From Mytilisepta virgata (lineage: Eukaryota > Mollusca > Bivalvia > Mytilida > Mytilidae), in contig CM051512.1 of the NCBI GenBank assembly GCA_028015205.1, positions 19,251,139 to 19,315,138 on the forward strand: 64,000 nt of DNA. Reading direction: 5' to 3'. A program made the position numbers and the translations under genes. How positions within the stretch are numbered: the stretch's first letter is position 1; each line of letters begins with the position of its first letter. The notes under the pieces were generated by a model. It ran no database searches and was not told the origin of the DNA. It saw nothing but the letters and a program-made list of their open reading frames with translations. Positions 41,220 through 54,200 of the stretch are shown one piece after another.

Positions 41220-44200
41220 CTATAAAATAAAAGTTCAAAGAATTAATAAATGATATATAACAATAGGGGAGAGTGTCATAGCATTTTTTTTCAGCAAAAT
41301 TAGATATATTGCTGCAGCCAGTTTTAACGATGGAGCAAGCCCATGAAGTTAAATCATATCAGAAATTTTTAAGCTTTACAACTTTAATTACTTGGAACTT
41401 TGTTTTTGGATTGTGGGGAGAGACAGGAAGGGTGTAACTTAGTTCTGATGACTGATGGTACAGTGTATGCTACTTAGAGTTTTTATTGTTGGAGGAAGCC
41501 AGAGTACCCAGAGAGTACAATTATTTAGCAGGATATGAGACAATCCTTGCCATTTAGATTGGAATCAAATACACCTCCCATTCTTAAATTTGATCTCGTA
41601 GTGTTGACAGGCTACTGCTTATTATTATCTATGAAATTACCTAGACCATTTGGCAACCAATGCTTCTTTGGAGATAAATTTCTGTTGTTTTATTTTCTTA
41701 AATAAATTACCTCATCAGGACTAGATAACGGTGATTGTGCAAGTCCTGTGGAGTAACTGTTATCTCTTTTTAACTGCATTTTCTTTGATGTTCCCTTTGA
41801 TCTATCTTGTGGCTAAAATTACAGGATAATAATATATGAAGGTTGACCATCCTTCATATAAATACAATAATACATCTTTATGGTTATCTTAAACATAAAC
41901 AATGATATTATTGTATACCATTTCTTAATTACCTACTTTACATCTACAGGTCCATAAGTTTCTTAATTCACTTGCTGAAAGGGATGTCAAATGTTAAAAG
42001 ATATATTTCATTGACGCTCATAGTTTGTTGGAACTTTTAACATGGGTGTGCCATATTTCTGTCAGAATTTTAGCCTCAGAAAAGTGAGGGGTAAAATTCA
42101 CAGAAATATGGCAATTCCATGGTAAAATTGAAAAAAAAATGAAATTTTTGCATTCAAAACAAATTGTGATGTTGTTACTTCATACAGGTCGTTGTATATT
42201 GGAAATTTTACCACAGGTCTGTTTTAATGACATTTTCAGCAGCCCATATTAGAATTCACAACTTAACATACATGTATGACCACTTACACGTTTGATTTTT
42301 CTGCTTTGTTTCTGTGATATCAGCTCATCCACCATAGACTGTAAACACATACTCATCAATATTGCCTGGAATAAAAATATTCAGTAATTTAAAAAAACCG
42401 ATTGATTTTTAGGTGATTTGGTGATTTCACTGTAAATATAACAAAATCTGAACAGCTGAAATTTCATTTGCATAAATCCATTCTTCTTAAATAATTGATC
42501 AAACCATGACGTTTCCGTATAGCTTTTAAAAATATATTTCACAGAATGCATTCAATTCTGCACAAAACAATATCTTTATTTACAATATTCTACAGTTGAT
42601 CTGAATTTAGTTCATTTATAAATGTCCAATAACTTCCGATTCTAAAACTCTAATATTTTTATCTGTAATTTTTATATATGATATGATGTTTAATAGTATG
42701 AATTCAGTTAGCTACGACATCAAAAGTTCAATGTAGGATAAAAAACTTAATTCCAATAGTTTGGGGAGAGGGGGGTGGGGGGTAAAAATCGCTGCAGGTT
42801 TTGTTATCCGACATTGATTTTCAGATTGAAAAATACGGATTCAAGTTATGTCCAAGTCAATATACAGAACAAACATACATTGTTGAGGAAAAACAGGACC
42901 CATGATACAAAAAGTATACTCTCAAATCCTATGCCCATATTGATCAATCAATTTTTCCCAAATTAAGTTAAAAGGGGGGGGTGGGGGGGGTCAGTGAAAA
43001 AACTATGTGAATTAAGTTTTTTATCCTACATTGAACTTTTGATCTCGTCCCTTATTTTTGTGACATCAATTTTCGTGGAGAAGGGGGTAAATGCATATTC
43101 ATGGGTTCTTAATTTTGTGTATTTTTAATTTCAAAATAAACAAAAATAATTTAAAATTAAAATCTGTTTAAATAGGCAAACATTTTTAAAATAAAAATAT
43201 AAACAGTTTTTGATCTGCAATGTATAATCAGATCTGATATTGATCAATTTCAACTTTTAAGTGGCCATTTTCACTTTCCCTTTGCATGAATTTGGATACA
43301 CTTAAGTGGGGATTTTGTGTCAAGAATTTATCCATCATACTCTTAACTGTTATAAAATTAATCACAGGGTTCCTACAAAATTGGAACTCAAATTCAAGGA
43401 GTCTTAAAGGGGTTTCTAACACTTTTCCAAGTCATTTTTCAGCATAACAATCTGGTTAAATGACATGCCATTGTAGCAACACTCCACAACTGTTAAAAGA
43501 CCTTGTTACACTAAGTGTGAAGATGACTAAAAGGCAACTGGTTCCTTGATGAAATAACTTGGCTAATCTTGCTACAACCAGTACTAAATAGTTTCCAGTT
43601 TTAGTCAGAAAAAAAAACAAAGTGTGACTTTGTCAAAATTCCCAGTTTCTTTCAGATTTTCATTAATTTCAACAACTTTCTAGGATCAAAAAGTCCAAAA
43701 GGAAAATTTCCTGAAATTCCTTAGTTCTCGGTTGCACGAGAACTCTGTAATCAGTTTGCAGTAAGAATGCAAAGGAATGTAATAACTTAGGATTATCTCC
43801 CCTGCATTACTTGGTAAAGTTAAGGGAAATATCAAAGTTTCTTATCACACCCCTCACCTGTTCAGTTTTAATGCTTATCCACTGTAATGTATCTCGAGAC
43901 ATTAAATATTCAAATGCTAATTCCATCTGTGGTAGTTTTGTACTCTCTCCATTCCTTTCTGTAAACTGGAAAAAAAATTTAAAATATCTTTATAGTCAGT
44001 GAAGCGTGATATGCCTGTTGTCTTGTGAAAAAAACATAATAAATGTTTTTGGAATCATCCTTTATCTAGTGGAGCTGCTGGTGGGATGTATATGGAAACC
44101 CGGCAAAACATAAGCGTGTAAACTTTTAAGCAATAGCGATGTGACCAAAAAAGACTACAATTTTAACCAAAAAGCCCAATAAAAATTCAATAACTCAAAA

Positions 44201-47200
44201 ATAAAATAAAGAATTATCACGAAAATGTATACAGATCTTTAGATTAATATAACTAAGAAGTGTGTACAGTTTTATGCAATAATCATCAATCGTTTTTGAG
44301 ATATGACGCGACATGTGAAACACCCCCCCCCCCCCTTTTTTTTTTACAAAAAAAACTCAATAACTCTAAAATGAAATTTTGAATCATCACCAAAAAGTAT
44401 ACAGATCTTTAGATTAATATAACTAAGAAGTGTATAAAGTTTTAAGCAATAATCATAAATCGTTTTTGAGATACGACGCGACAAGTGAAACCCCCCCCCC
44501 CCCCCCCCCCCCAATTTTTTTTACAAAAAAACTCAATAACTCTAAAATAAAATTTTGAATCATAACCAAAAAGTATACAGATCTTTAGATTAATATAACT
44601 AAGAAGTGCGTAAAGTTTTAAGCAATAACCATAAATCATTTTTGAGATACGGCGCGACATGTGAAAAAAAACACACTTCTGTTTTAGTTACAAAGTCCTG
44701 TAACTCGAAACATTTTAATCTTATTTTCAGCAAAAAGTATACAGATTGTCTGACCATCATAAGAAACAACTATGTTAAGTTTCGTGAAATTTGGATGAGT
44801 TGTTCTCAAGTTACGGTGCGACATGTTTACGACGGACAGACAAAATTTTGATGGGCGTATAAAAAAATCCATCTATGTCTCATACTGTTCAATTAGAACA
44901 CAATAGTAAAGAAAGGAGATATGATGATGAATGTTGATAACATTAAAAAAACTTAAAACTGAAAAATTCAGTCTATATAACTGTTTATCTCCTGAATTAA
45001 TAAATCGAACAGCGTTCCGAAGTCCCCCGCCGCTAGAGCATCAGAAACCCTTGGACAAGTGAAACATAACAAAATTTTCTCAAAGAGAGAGAATAGAAGG
45101 ACAAACAATTTGTGGTTATTGCTAAAGTTTTTTACAAGTTAATGAGTGGTATGAAGATATTTATACAATATGGCTATAGTGTTGAAATCCAATTTTCAAA
45201 GTTATTAAGGGGCATAACTCCTACAAAAATATTTCGACATGACTCATCTTCGAACTCCCTTGAGGTATCATTGAGTTAAAGCTACTGTATAAATATTATC
45301 CAAATCGGTCAAGAAATAAATTTGCTAGAGCGCTTACATGAAAATTTTGTCAATTTTCTAAGTTATTAAGGGGCATAACTCCTATAAAAATATTTCGACA
45401 TGACTCATCTTCGAACTCCCTTGAGATATCATTGAGTTAAAGCTACTGTATAAATATTATCCAAATCGGTCAAGAAATAAATTTGCTAGAGCGCTTACAT
45501 GAAAATTTTGTCAATTTTCTAAGTTATTAAGAAGCATAACTCCTACAAAAATATTTCGACATGACTCATCTTCGAACTCCCTTGAGGTATCATTGAGTTA
45601 AAGCTACTGTATAAATATTATCCAAATCGGTCAAGAAATAAATTTGCTAGAGCGCTTACATGAAAATTTTGTCAATTTTCTAAGTTATTAAGGGGCATAA
45701 CTCCTACAAAAATATTTCGACATGACTCATCTTCGAACTCCCTTGAGGTATCATTGAGTTAAAGCTACTGTATAAATATTATCCAAATCGGTCAAGAAAT
45801 AAATTTGCTAGAGCGCTTACAAGGTGGACGGACGGACGGACGGAAGCACGGATGGAAGCACGGACGGATGGACGGACGCCCGGCATTACCATATCCCCCG
45901 CATCGCGTTGCGGCGGGGGACAATTATTCACTCTGCCAAAGATCTGCATATAACAGATGCACATTTTGAGGATCACGAACAACAATGTCAGAATTTAGGT
46001 GTGACATCACTGTATGTTCCACAAAATCATGGTCAAGTAAAATTGTAAAAAAGTGTCAAAATAAAAATTTTTTTGTTGAATTTTAAATAATAAGCTTGAA
46101 AAGAAAGCTTTCTTTCATACATATATCTCCCCAAAAACAGATATTTTTTCTTATTTATGCCTTTGTAATTTTATTCTATATTCACTGTTAAAAATAAGTT
46201 ATTCTATTTTTGAATTCATTCATCTTAAAATACAGAAAATATCTGGCAAAACAATAATTAAAATGTAAAATAATGTACCTGGCAAATGTGATTGAAAAAA
46301 AAAAATTGTTCCAGTGAATGGGTACTTACTTTTGGAACAGAACTTGTGATTCTCCAACATTTTATTCTTGTAATTTTAAAACATCCTTCCTTCACTGCAT
46401 TCTGGAATATTAATGGTAAACTTTTTAAAGGTCTGTAGATTGACTTTAAATTGATAATATACAACTCCTATTGATCCACTAAAATTCAGTTAACATCTTT
46501 TACTACTATGTATATTGCTTCTTGAATTTCTTTGCCTTTCACTGTGCGTAATTTACTGATATAAAGTTTTATCGACAATTCGTACATATTTCCTTTGATC
46601 ATTTTGCCTAATCTTTTCGAGTACCACATACAGGCTGTATCACTGAAAATATTAGGCAATACATTGTGTGACGTAACACGGAAGGATCTACTTATCTGAT
46701 CGTTCAATGAAAATGAATTACGGAAATTATCGATGACAAGTCGTCAATTCACGCAAATAGTCAATATTTTGCTTTCCCAGTCACTGTCAAGAATGTGTTT
46801 CAAAATGATGTCACGCACCAATGATTGGTCAACTGCACTACAACCTTCTGATATTTTTCAGAAAAAAATGAATTACCAATAAACAGAATATTAGGTAGTT
46901 TCGTTTTTGATACTGACTATATAATGTGGAATATCTAAACTCGCCTTCGGGGTCATCGAGATATTCCACATGATATAATCAGTATCAAAAACGAAACTAT
47001 CTATTATTCTATATGTATTGTACAATGCTTCAATTCCACATATATGATCAATATTAAGACGATACGTCTGCCAATGCTTTAACTTGCAGTAAGATGTGAG
47101 AATTTTTCCCGTGTTTAAGGCATCCTGGTGACTTTAAGATGAAGAGCAGGAATAAAAGCACTATTCATTTCATCGAGTGATAGAAGATTATAACTATCTT

Positions 47201-49891
47201 TCATACAGAGAGATGTAGGATAGAGGAATTCCACTGGAGGGGTCACATTTTTCTGTCAGACACGATGCTTGCTTTATGGGATTTTTTAAATATTTTTCAA
47301 GTCTGAGTGAATGCTCATAATGTCAATATTATCCAAACTTGTCCCAGACACATCTGAATGGGTTCGTTTGTTCTGCTTAGCTGGTTTTTCTTGTGAATCT
47401 TTGTTATTTTGGTATTTGGCAGCTAACAATGTTTGTACTGTTTTACTACTTGACTGTTTATTGCCTTGAGATATACTGTGGTAGGATAACAATGAATTCT
47501 AATGTTTGTTCATGTAGTTGGAGTTTTATGTTGTTTTCAGCACATTTGGCTATTTCGTGGCAGACAGTTTTTATTGGTGGAGGAATCCAGAGTACTCGGA
47601 TAAAACCAACGACCTTCTGTAGGAAAATTGGCAATCCTTGTCAATTAAGATCGAAGTCGAACACACCGCACCACAGGTCCATCTAGACCACTTGGCAAAC
47701 GAGGTCCCTGAATTCTAATGAGATTTAATCCAAGTCTGCACATACAAAAATTTATCTCTTCTGTATCTTTTTCAAATGAACAAATTTTCCAGTATGAAAT
47801 TCAGAAACATAGTCCATCTAAACTGAATATGAACATATATTTTTTGTAAAAGTTAATCATCTAAAAAAACATGAAAATGCCAAAAAAACTACAGAGCTAA
47901 ATTAGATCACTACTACTCTGGCAGCCATGTTAATCCTTGTTTCAATTCTGAATTATGTCTTTGATTATTTTTCTGTCTTTAATGAGAGAAAATTTATCAT
48001 TCATACAGAAAGATGTAGGATAAGGGAATTCCACACTCCGGATCACATTTTTTATTGTCACTCAACAAGCCTTGTGTCTGACAGAAAAATTTGACCTCCG
48101 GGTGAATTCTCCTATTCTACATCTTTCAGTGTGAATGATAAATTTTTTCTCATTAAAGACAGAAAAAAAAATCAAAGAAATAATTCAGAATTGAAACAAG
48201 GATGAAAATGGCTGCCAGAGTAGTAGTGAGCTCATGTGTCTGACAGAAAAATGTGACCCCCCCGGGTGAAATTCTCCTATTCTACATTGCTGTGTATGAA
48301 AATTAGTAATATTCTTCAAGTTAACAGATGTACACCTAAGTTTAAAAGATACTTACTGCAGTTGTATGGATTCTAAAGTTTAGTTCCCTGCCTCCAGTAC
48401 AGATCAACACTCTAGAATTAGGTTGAGGGTAATCTGTAACACAGGGCTTAAACTGTATGTAGCCATAATACTTCAAAGTTCTTGCAAGGCGTAAATACTG
48501 AAATAATGAAAGTTTTTATAGAGCTCAAGGAAATATGAAATTATATTTTCATATGTAAACAATAAAATAATTTCATATTGAGATTCAATTATAATTTTCA
48601 CTATATATACATTTTATGGGTAACTGTCATGAATTTAAGAATACTGATATATTTATGTCAGTTCTGAAATAAAAAAATTCGTAAGGGTTCCGCGGAACCC
48701 AGTGTCTCGCCTACTTTTGATGTTGTCTATATTTTCAGTGTGATAGGTGAATGCACATAATAGATTTGCAGTTAATAAAATAAAACATTTGAAATGTATG
48801 AAAAAAGATTTTGTTGTAAAAAATTAATATAGTATGCAATTATATATATATATAGATTTATAAATGAGTAGAAACATAAATTTATTGAATGAACAAATGT
48901 TAAAGAAGACAAATTTTAAAGTGCTTAATGATCTAGCCTTTAATTAAAAAAGTAGAATATATATATAGGCTCTGAAACACAGTAAATAAATTCCTGCAAT
49001 GAAATAATGAAATCAATTCCAAAATTATCGTCTGGATACTCTATTTTGATAATGAAGAAACTTCTCTGCAAACTTAATAAAAATAATAAAGTTATTAAAA
49101 TTTTTAAAAACTTTCACAACATAGTGAATGCAATGTTAAGTCCATTTATACGTAAAAAACTGAAAAACAGAAATAAATATTTTACAAAATTTTCTCCTGG
49201 ATACAATCTTTATATCATAAACAAGCTTCTGTCCAAATTTGGTAAAATTCCTGGATAGTTTAAGAAAGTTATTAAAATTTTAAAAACTTTAACCACAGAG
49301 TGAATGTAATGTTTCCTGGCAGAAAAACTAAGTCCATTTATAAGTAAAATACGGTAAATTTTTTTTTTTTTTACTAAATTTACTTCTGGATACTATATTA
49401 TGATCATAAACAAGCTTCTGTCCAAGTTTGGTACAAATCCAGGATAGTTTAAGAAAGTTATTAAAATTTTGAAAACTTTAACCACAGAATGAATGTAATG
49501 TTTCCTGGCAGAAAAAACTAAGTCCATTTATAAGTAATATACAGAAAAACTGGAATTTTTATTTTACAAAATTTACTTCTGGATACTATCTTATGATCAT
49601 AAACAAGCTTCTGTCCAAGTTTGGTACAAATCCAGGATATTTTAAGAAAGTTATTAAAATTTTAAAAACTTTAACCACAGAGTGAATGTAATGTTTCCTG
49701 GCAGAAAAACTAAGTCCATTTATAAGTAAAATACGGAAAAACTGGAATTTTTTTTTTACAAAATTTCCTTCTGGATACTATCTTATGATCATAAACAAGC
49801 CTCTGTCCAAGTTTGGTAGAAATCCAGGATAGTTTAAGAAAGTTATTAAAATTTCAAAAACTTTAACCACAGGGTGAATATTTGTGGACGC

Positions 49892-49923
<32 letters not shown>

Positions 49924-51201
49924 GAATGTAGGATCGCTATGTCTCGCTTTTTCGACAAAAGTCGAAGGCTCGACAAAAATATGAAATGGTAACAAGCATA
50001 ACTTACCTCCCTTTTTGAACCTCTTTGTTGTAAAGTTGCTAAATGCTTCAGCTGTTCTTTGGTTCCCAATGTCCACTGTCTTTCAATATCATTCACAGCC
50101 TAATGTCAAGAAATAAAATTCTAGGTTTTATAAGGCATAATTTGTGTACATGTATTCACTTTACTGATAGTTTTCAAAGTTTACAATTTTTTATTCCATA
50201 CATTTTTTATATAATTTAGATGAATATACAAATTTATAAACATATAATTTAATATTGGATATAACATGTAATTTGATTGGTCAAATTTTTTTCGTCTATC
50301 ATATCAAAGACTCAGTTTTCGTTTTCACTATGACGTCATTAAAAGAAATCCCGACAATAATCGTTGGAATTAAATAATAAGGATTGACTGTAATTTTGTT
50401 TTCAGTCTATTCGAAAGAACCTCAATCACATGGTGCACACTTTCAAATACATGTAACTCGCTATGCGGGTTATTTAGTGTGCACCACGTGATTGAGGTTA
50501 TTTCTTCATAGACTGAAAAAAAATTACGGTCAATTCTTAAGTATCTTAAAAAAAGTCCTAATTGATAATGCATAAAAGAACAGTCGGATCTGTCCGGAAA
50601 TATCACAATTTCTGCTATCAAAAGGTGGTCTTTCAAACAGTTAGTAGCTCAAAAGAGGTTTCTGCTCTTTGGTCGGGTTGTTGTCTCTTTGCCACATTCC
50701 CGTTTCCATTCTCTATTCTGTTATTTTATACGGATATTGTAGAGTTGTTAAATTTACTCTTAATGATTTTCCAAAAACAGCATTATAAACATACATGTAT
50801 GTTGCAAATTAAAATATCTTATTCTCTGTATACCTGTACATATAAAAGATTCATTGCAATTTTGTTCTCTAATAAATCATCTTCATAAGTCAAATCCCAG
50901 AATCTGTAAATAGAAAATAAAATATAAAAACAATTACCAAGTAAGGGATGAGATCAAAAGTTCAATGTAGGATAAAAAACTTAATTCAAATAGTTTGGGT
51001 GGGTGGGGGGTTTAAAAATCGCTGCAAGTTTTGTTATCAGACATCGATTTTCAGATTGAAAAATACGGATTCAAGTGATGTCCAAGTCAATATACAGAAC
51101 AAACATACATTGTTAAGGAAAAACAGGACCCATGATACAAAAAGTATACTCTCAAAACATATGCCCATATTGGTCAATCAATTTTTCCCAAATTAAGTTA
51201 A

Positions 51202-51237
<36 letters not shown>

Positions 51238-54200
51238 CAGTGAGAAAATTACGTGAATTAAGTTTTTAGCCTACACTGAACTTTTAATACTAATAAATAT
51301 ATGTTAAGAAACATATGCAATACCTCTGTTATATGTTCTATAATTATTCAGAATTAAACAAACGGGGTCCAATCTAGGTTTGGTGTATATTGAGTTTTAT
51401 CACCGTTTTCAGCCTAACTATATGTAGATACTTTGTGGTGGCCATTTTGATGGACTCGGGAAGCTGGAGTACTAAAAAAAGAACCAACAACCTTCATCAG
51501 GAAATCTTGCAAGACTTGATACCAACAAGAAAACACATATCGTCATATTCTACAGTTGCCTGTTAACATGTTAATATTGGTTAAGCAGATTGAATAATTT
51601 CCTAATGTGATTTTTATTTGTAACAATCATACCATGGATTTACATGTATTTTGAGCACACCACATGAATTTGCTGTTCTTTCCTAATTTAAATTTTTTTA
51701 TATCATCATAAGATGAAGTTTTATCATTTGTGTACATGTCTTACTGCTATTAAATAGAAAAAAAAACAAGAAATGTATACAGTAAAAAAAAAACTTCATC
51801 TTAGGGTCTTATAGAACAAATAAAAATAAGAACTCAATATCATATTACAACAAGACAGAAACCACAATATACTCACCCTTTCCGAAGTACTATTCTATGG
51901 TGTCCAATTTTATTTGCATATTTAAGTGATATATATGGCGACTCAAAATCCTGTAGTTTCCGTACAACTGAAAGGGAAAAATAACATATGTAAGACTGTG
52001 TTGCCGTAATTTTTTTAGTTTAAAGCATCCCGGTGACTTTAAGATGAAGAGCAGGAATATTTTTCCATTCAATATTTCACTAGAATGAAAAACAACATTA
52101 TCAACAATGTCAGCAAAATGTACTGGTACAAACGTATATCACAAAGAAACCTGCTTGACCAAATGTCTTCATACATTAAAAACATGGATTATTAGAGGAC
52201 TTAAACAGTTTTGCACTCTTTCTTGAAATTTTGACATACTTTTTTCTTTTCTTTTCATATTTTAGAGAGAGTGAGGGTTAGACAATTTTGATCTTGCTTA
52301 ATAGTGTGGGAAACGGTTCATCACCACCTCCTATGATCTATTGTCTACATTTCATTAATGGTATAAAATATCGTGTGTCAAAAATTGAATTTTGTTAAAA
52401 AATGAAATAAATCACCCCTGCACCATATCAAATGAGATGTGGAAAACTCATTTCATAAATAGAAATTTTCGATTTCGTTTGTAACATTGATAATGTCTTC
52501 AACATACTTGAACTGTCACCATCTTCTTCTTTTCTCACCAAATATAGCGTAAAATAATAAGTAAACTCTTCTGGTAGTTCTAACTGTGAGGCTATAGTCT
52601 AAAAAATATATTTTATAAAACATTTTCTGTCCACAGTTTATAATGGTCCATACTATGGTCTAAATTCAAAAATAAATAATCCAGCAACTAATGACTATCA
52701 CAAGATGTGATTATTACATTAAAAATGGTGACGTACAACAGTTTAAGAATCAAAAACAAATTGGATCATTCTCTAATGGATGGATGGATGAATTATTGCT
52801 TAACGTCCAGTGGCAACCAGGTGCATATCAGGACAAGAACATGTTGATATTATAATGAATATGATCCCTGCTTTGTACTAGACCGACACGTTAAGTCGGA
52901 TTTTTAATGTGCTAGCTCACGAGGTAACAGTCCGCAGGAAGACATATCACCTCACTCGGACACATTATACTGACTCCGAGCCGACCAGTCTTTGCTCTTA
53001 CTCTTAGATGCCGCGTGCTTGGCGGAGAAGCAGCAAATACCAATTTTAATGTCTTTGGTTTAACCCGGCCGTGGATCAAACCCGCGACCTTCCGCACTTG
53101 GGGTGAGCACGCTACCACGAGACCACCAAGGCGTTCCATTCTCTAATGGAAATAAAATGATTACTTCTGATTATACAACAGATGTCCCCAACAAAGCTGC
53201 TATATTAACGTTGATCCTTAACGACAAAAATCTACTGTTTGCTCATTTCATCTCTTCAATGTAACTAAATAAATGTGTTGTTAGGTGACATTTTGTAGGT
53301 TTTAGGAATTCAATTTTTTTAAATGAGAGAGCCCCATGTTTGTACTATTAATTATTTACGTATCATAGTAATGAAGGTTATTTTAAAGTAATTTATCCAA
53401 GTGTAAACTCGGGCAATTCACTCACAAACTAAATAAAGTCCAAAGGACTCAATGCAAAGTTTCGGTATTTTTGGTTATGAGTACTTCTTGTTTAAAATAC
53501 ATGTAAGTTTGGTTTTTGGTCTTCCAAATGTTTGAGTTTTAATGCTGCTGATGAGAGGTAACTTCTTGAAATGTGTCGTATACAGCATAGTATAAATTGA
53601 CTATATCTAATATTAGTATCTTTGAATTGTTATTTTGTGAATGATAAGCCCGAGTTTACACATTAATAAATTCTGTAGAAATAACATTTATTACTTATAA
53701 TTCAAAAGTAATGCAGATATATTGCATGCGTACGTACTCATACGCTCGATGTCATGAAAGAGATTTATCAAGTCATAAACTTTTTACCGGAAATGTTTTT
53801 TAGCCAATGAAATTTGAAGTTTTGAAAACAACATTGGAATTATACACAAATAACCAAGAAATGTATACAGTAAAATACCGTATACAATTTGATTTAGCTG
53901 ATCATCACCATGAAATATTTTTTAATTAAACATCAAACATGTTAGTCACAACTCGGTGTAAACATTTACAACATGTCACAGTATCCTAATAAACATCTGT
54001 TGAAGAAGGTCGTATGGAGCAAACTTTTTAAAGAGTTTTTGTACTATTTTTATCATGTAGAGACTTTGAATATACATATATATCAATGGATACTCTCCTT
54101 CCTTTTTTTTGTTCAAAGAATGAAAATTCATGGATACATTAATGAGAAAAGTTTACCAATAAACTTTAAATATACTGATAATGTATGCCAAACACAATAT

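Noticed and set aside
52912..53139. 75-codon open frame on the minus strand
   Set aside because: Lies wholly in SINE family B including its tRNA-like head.
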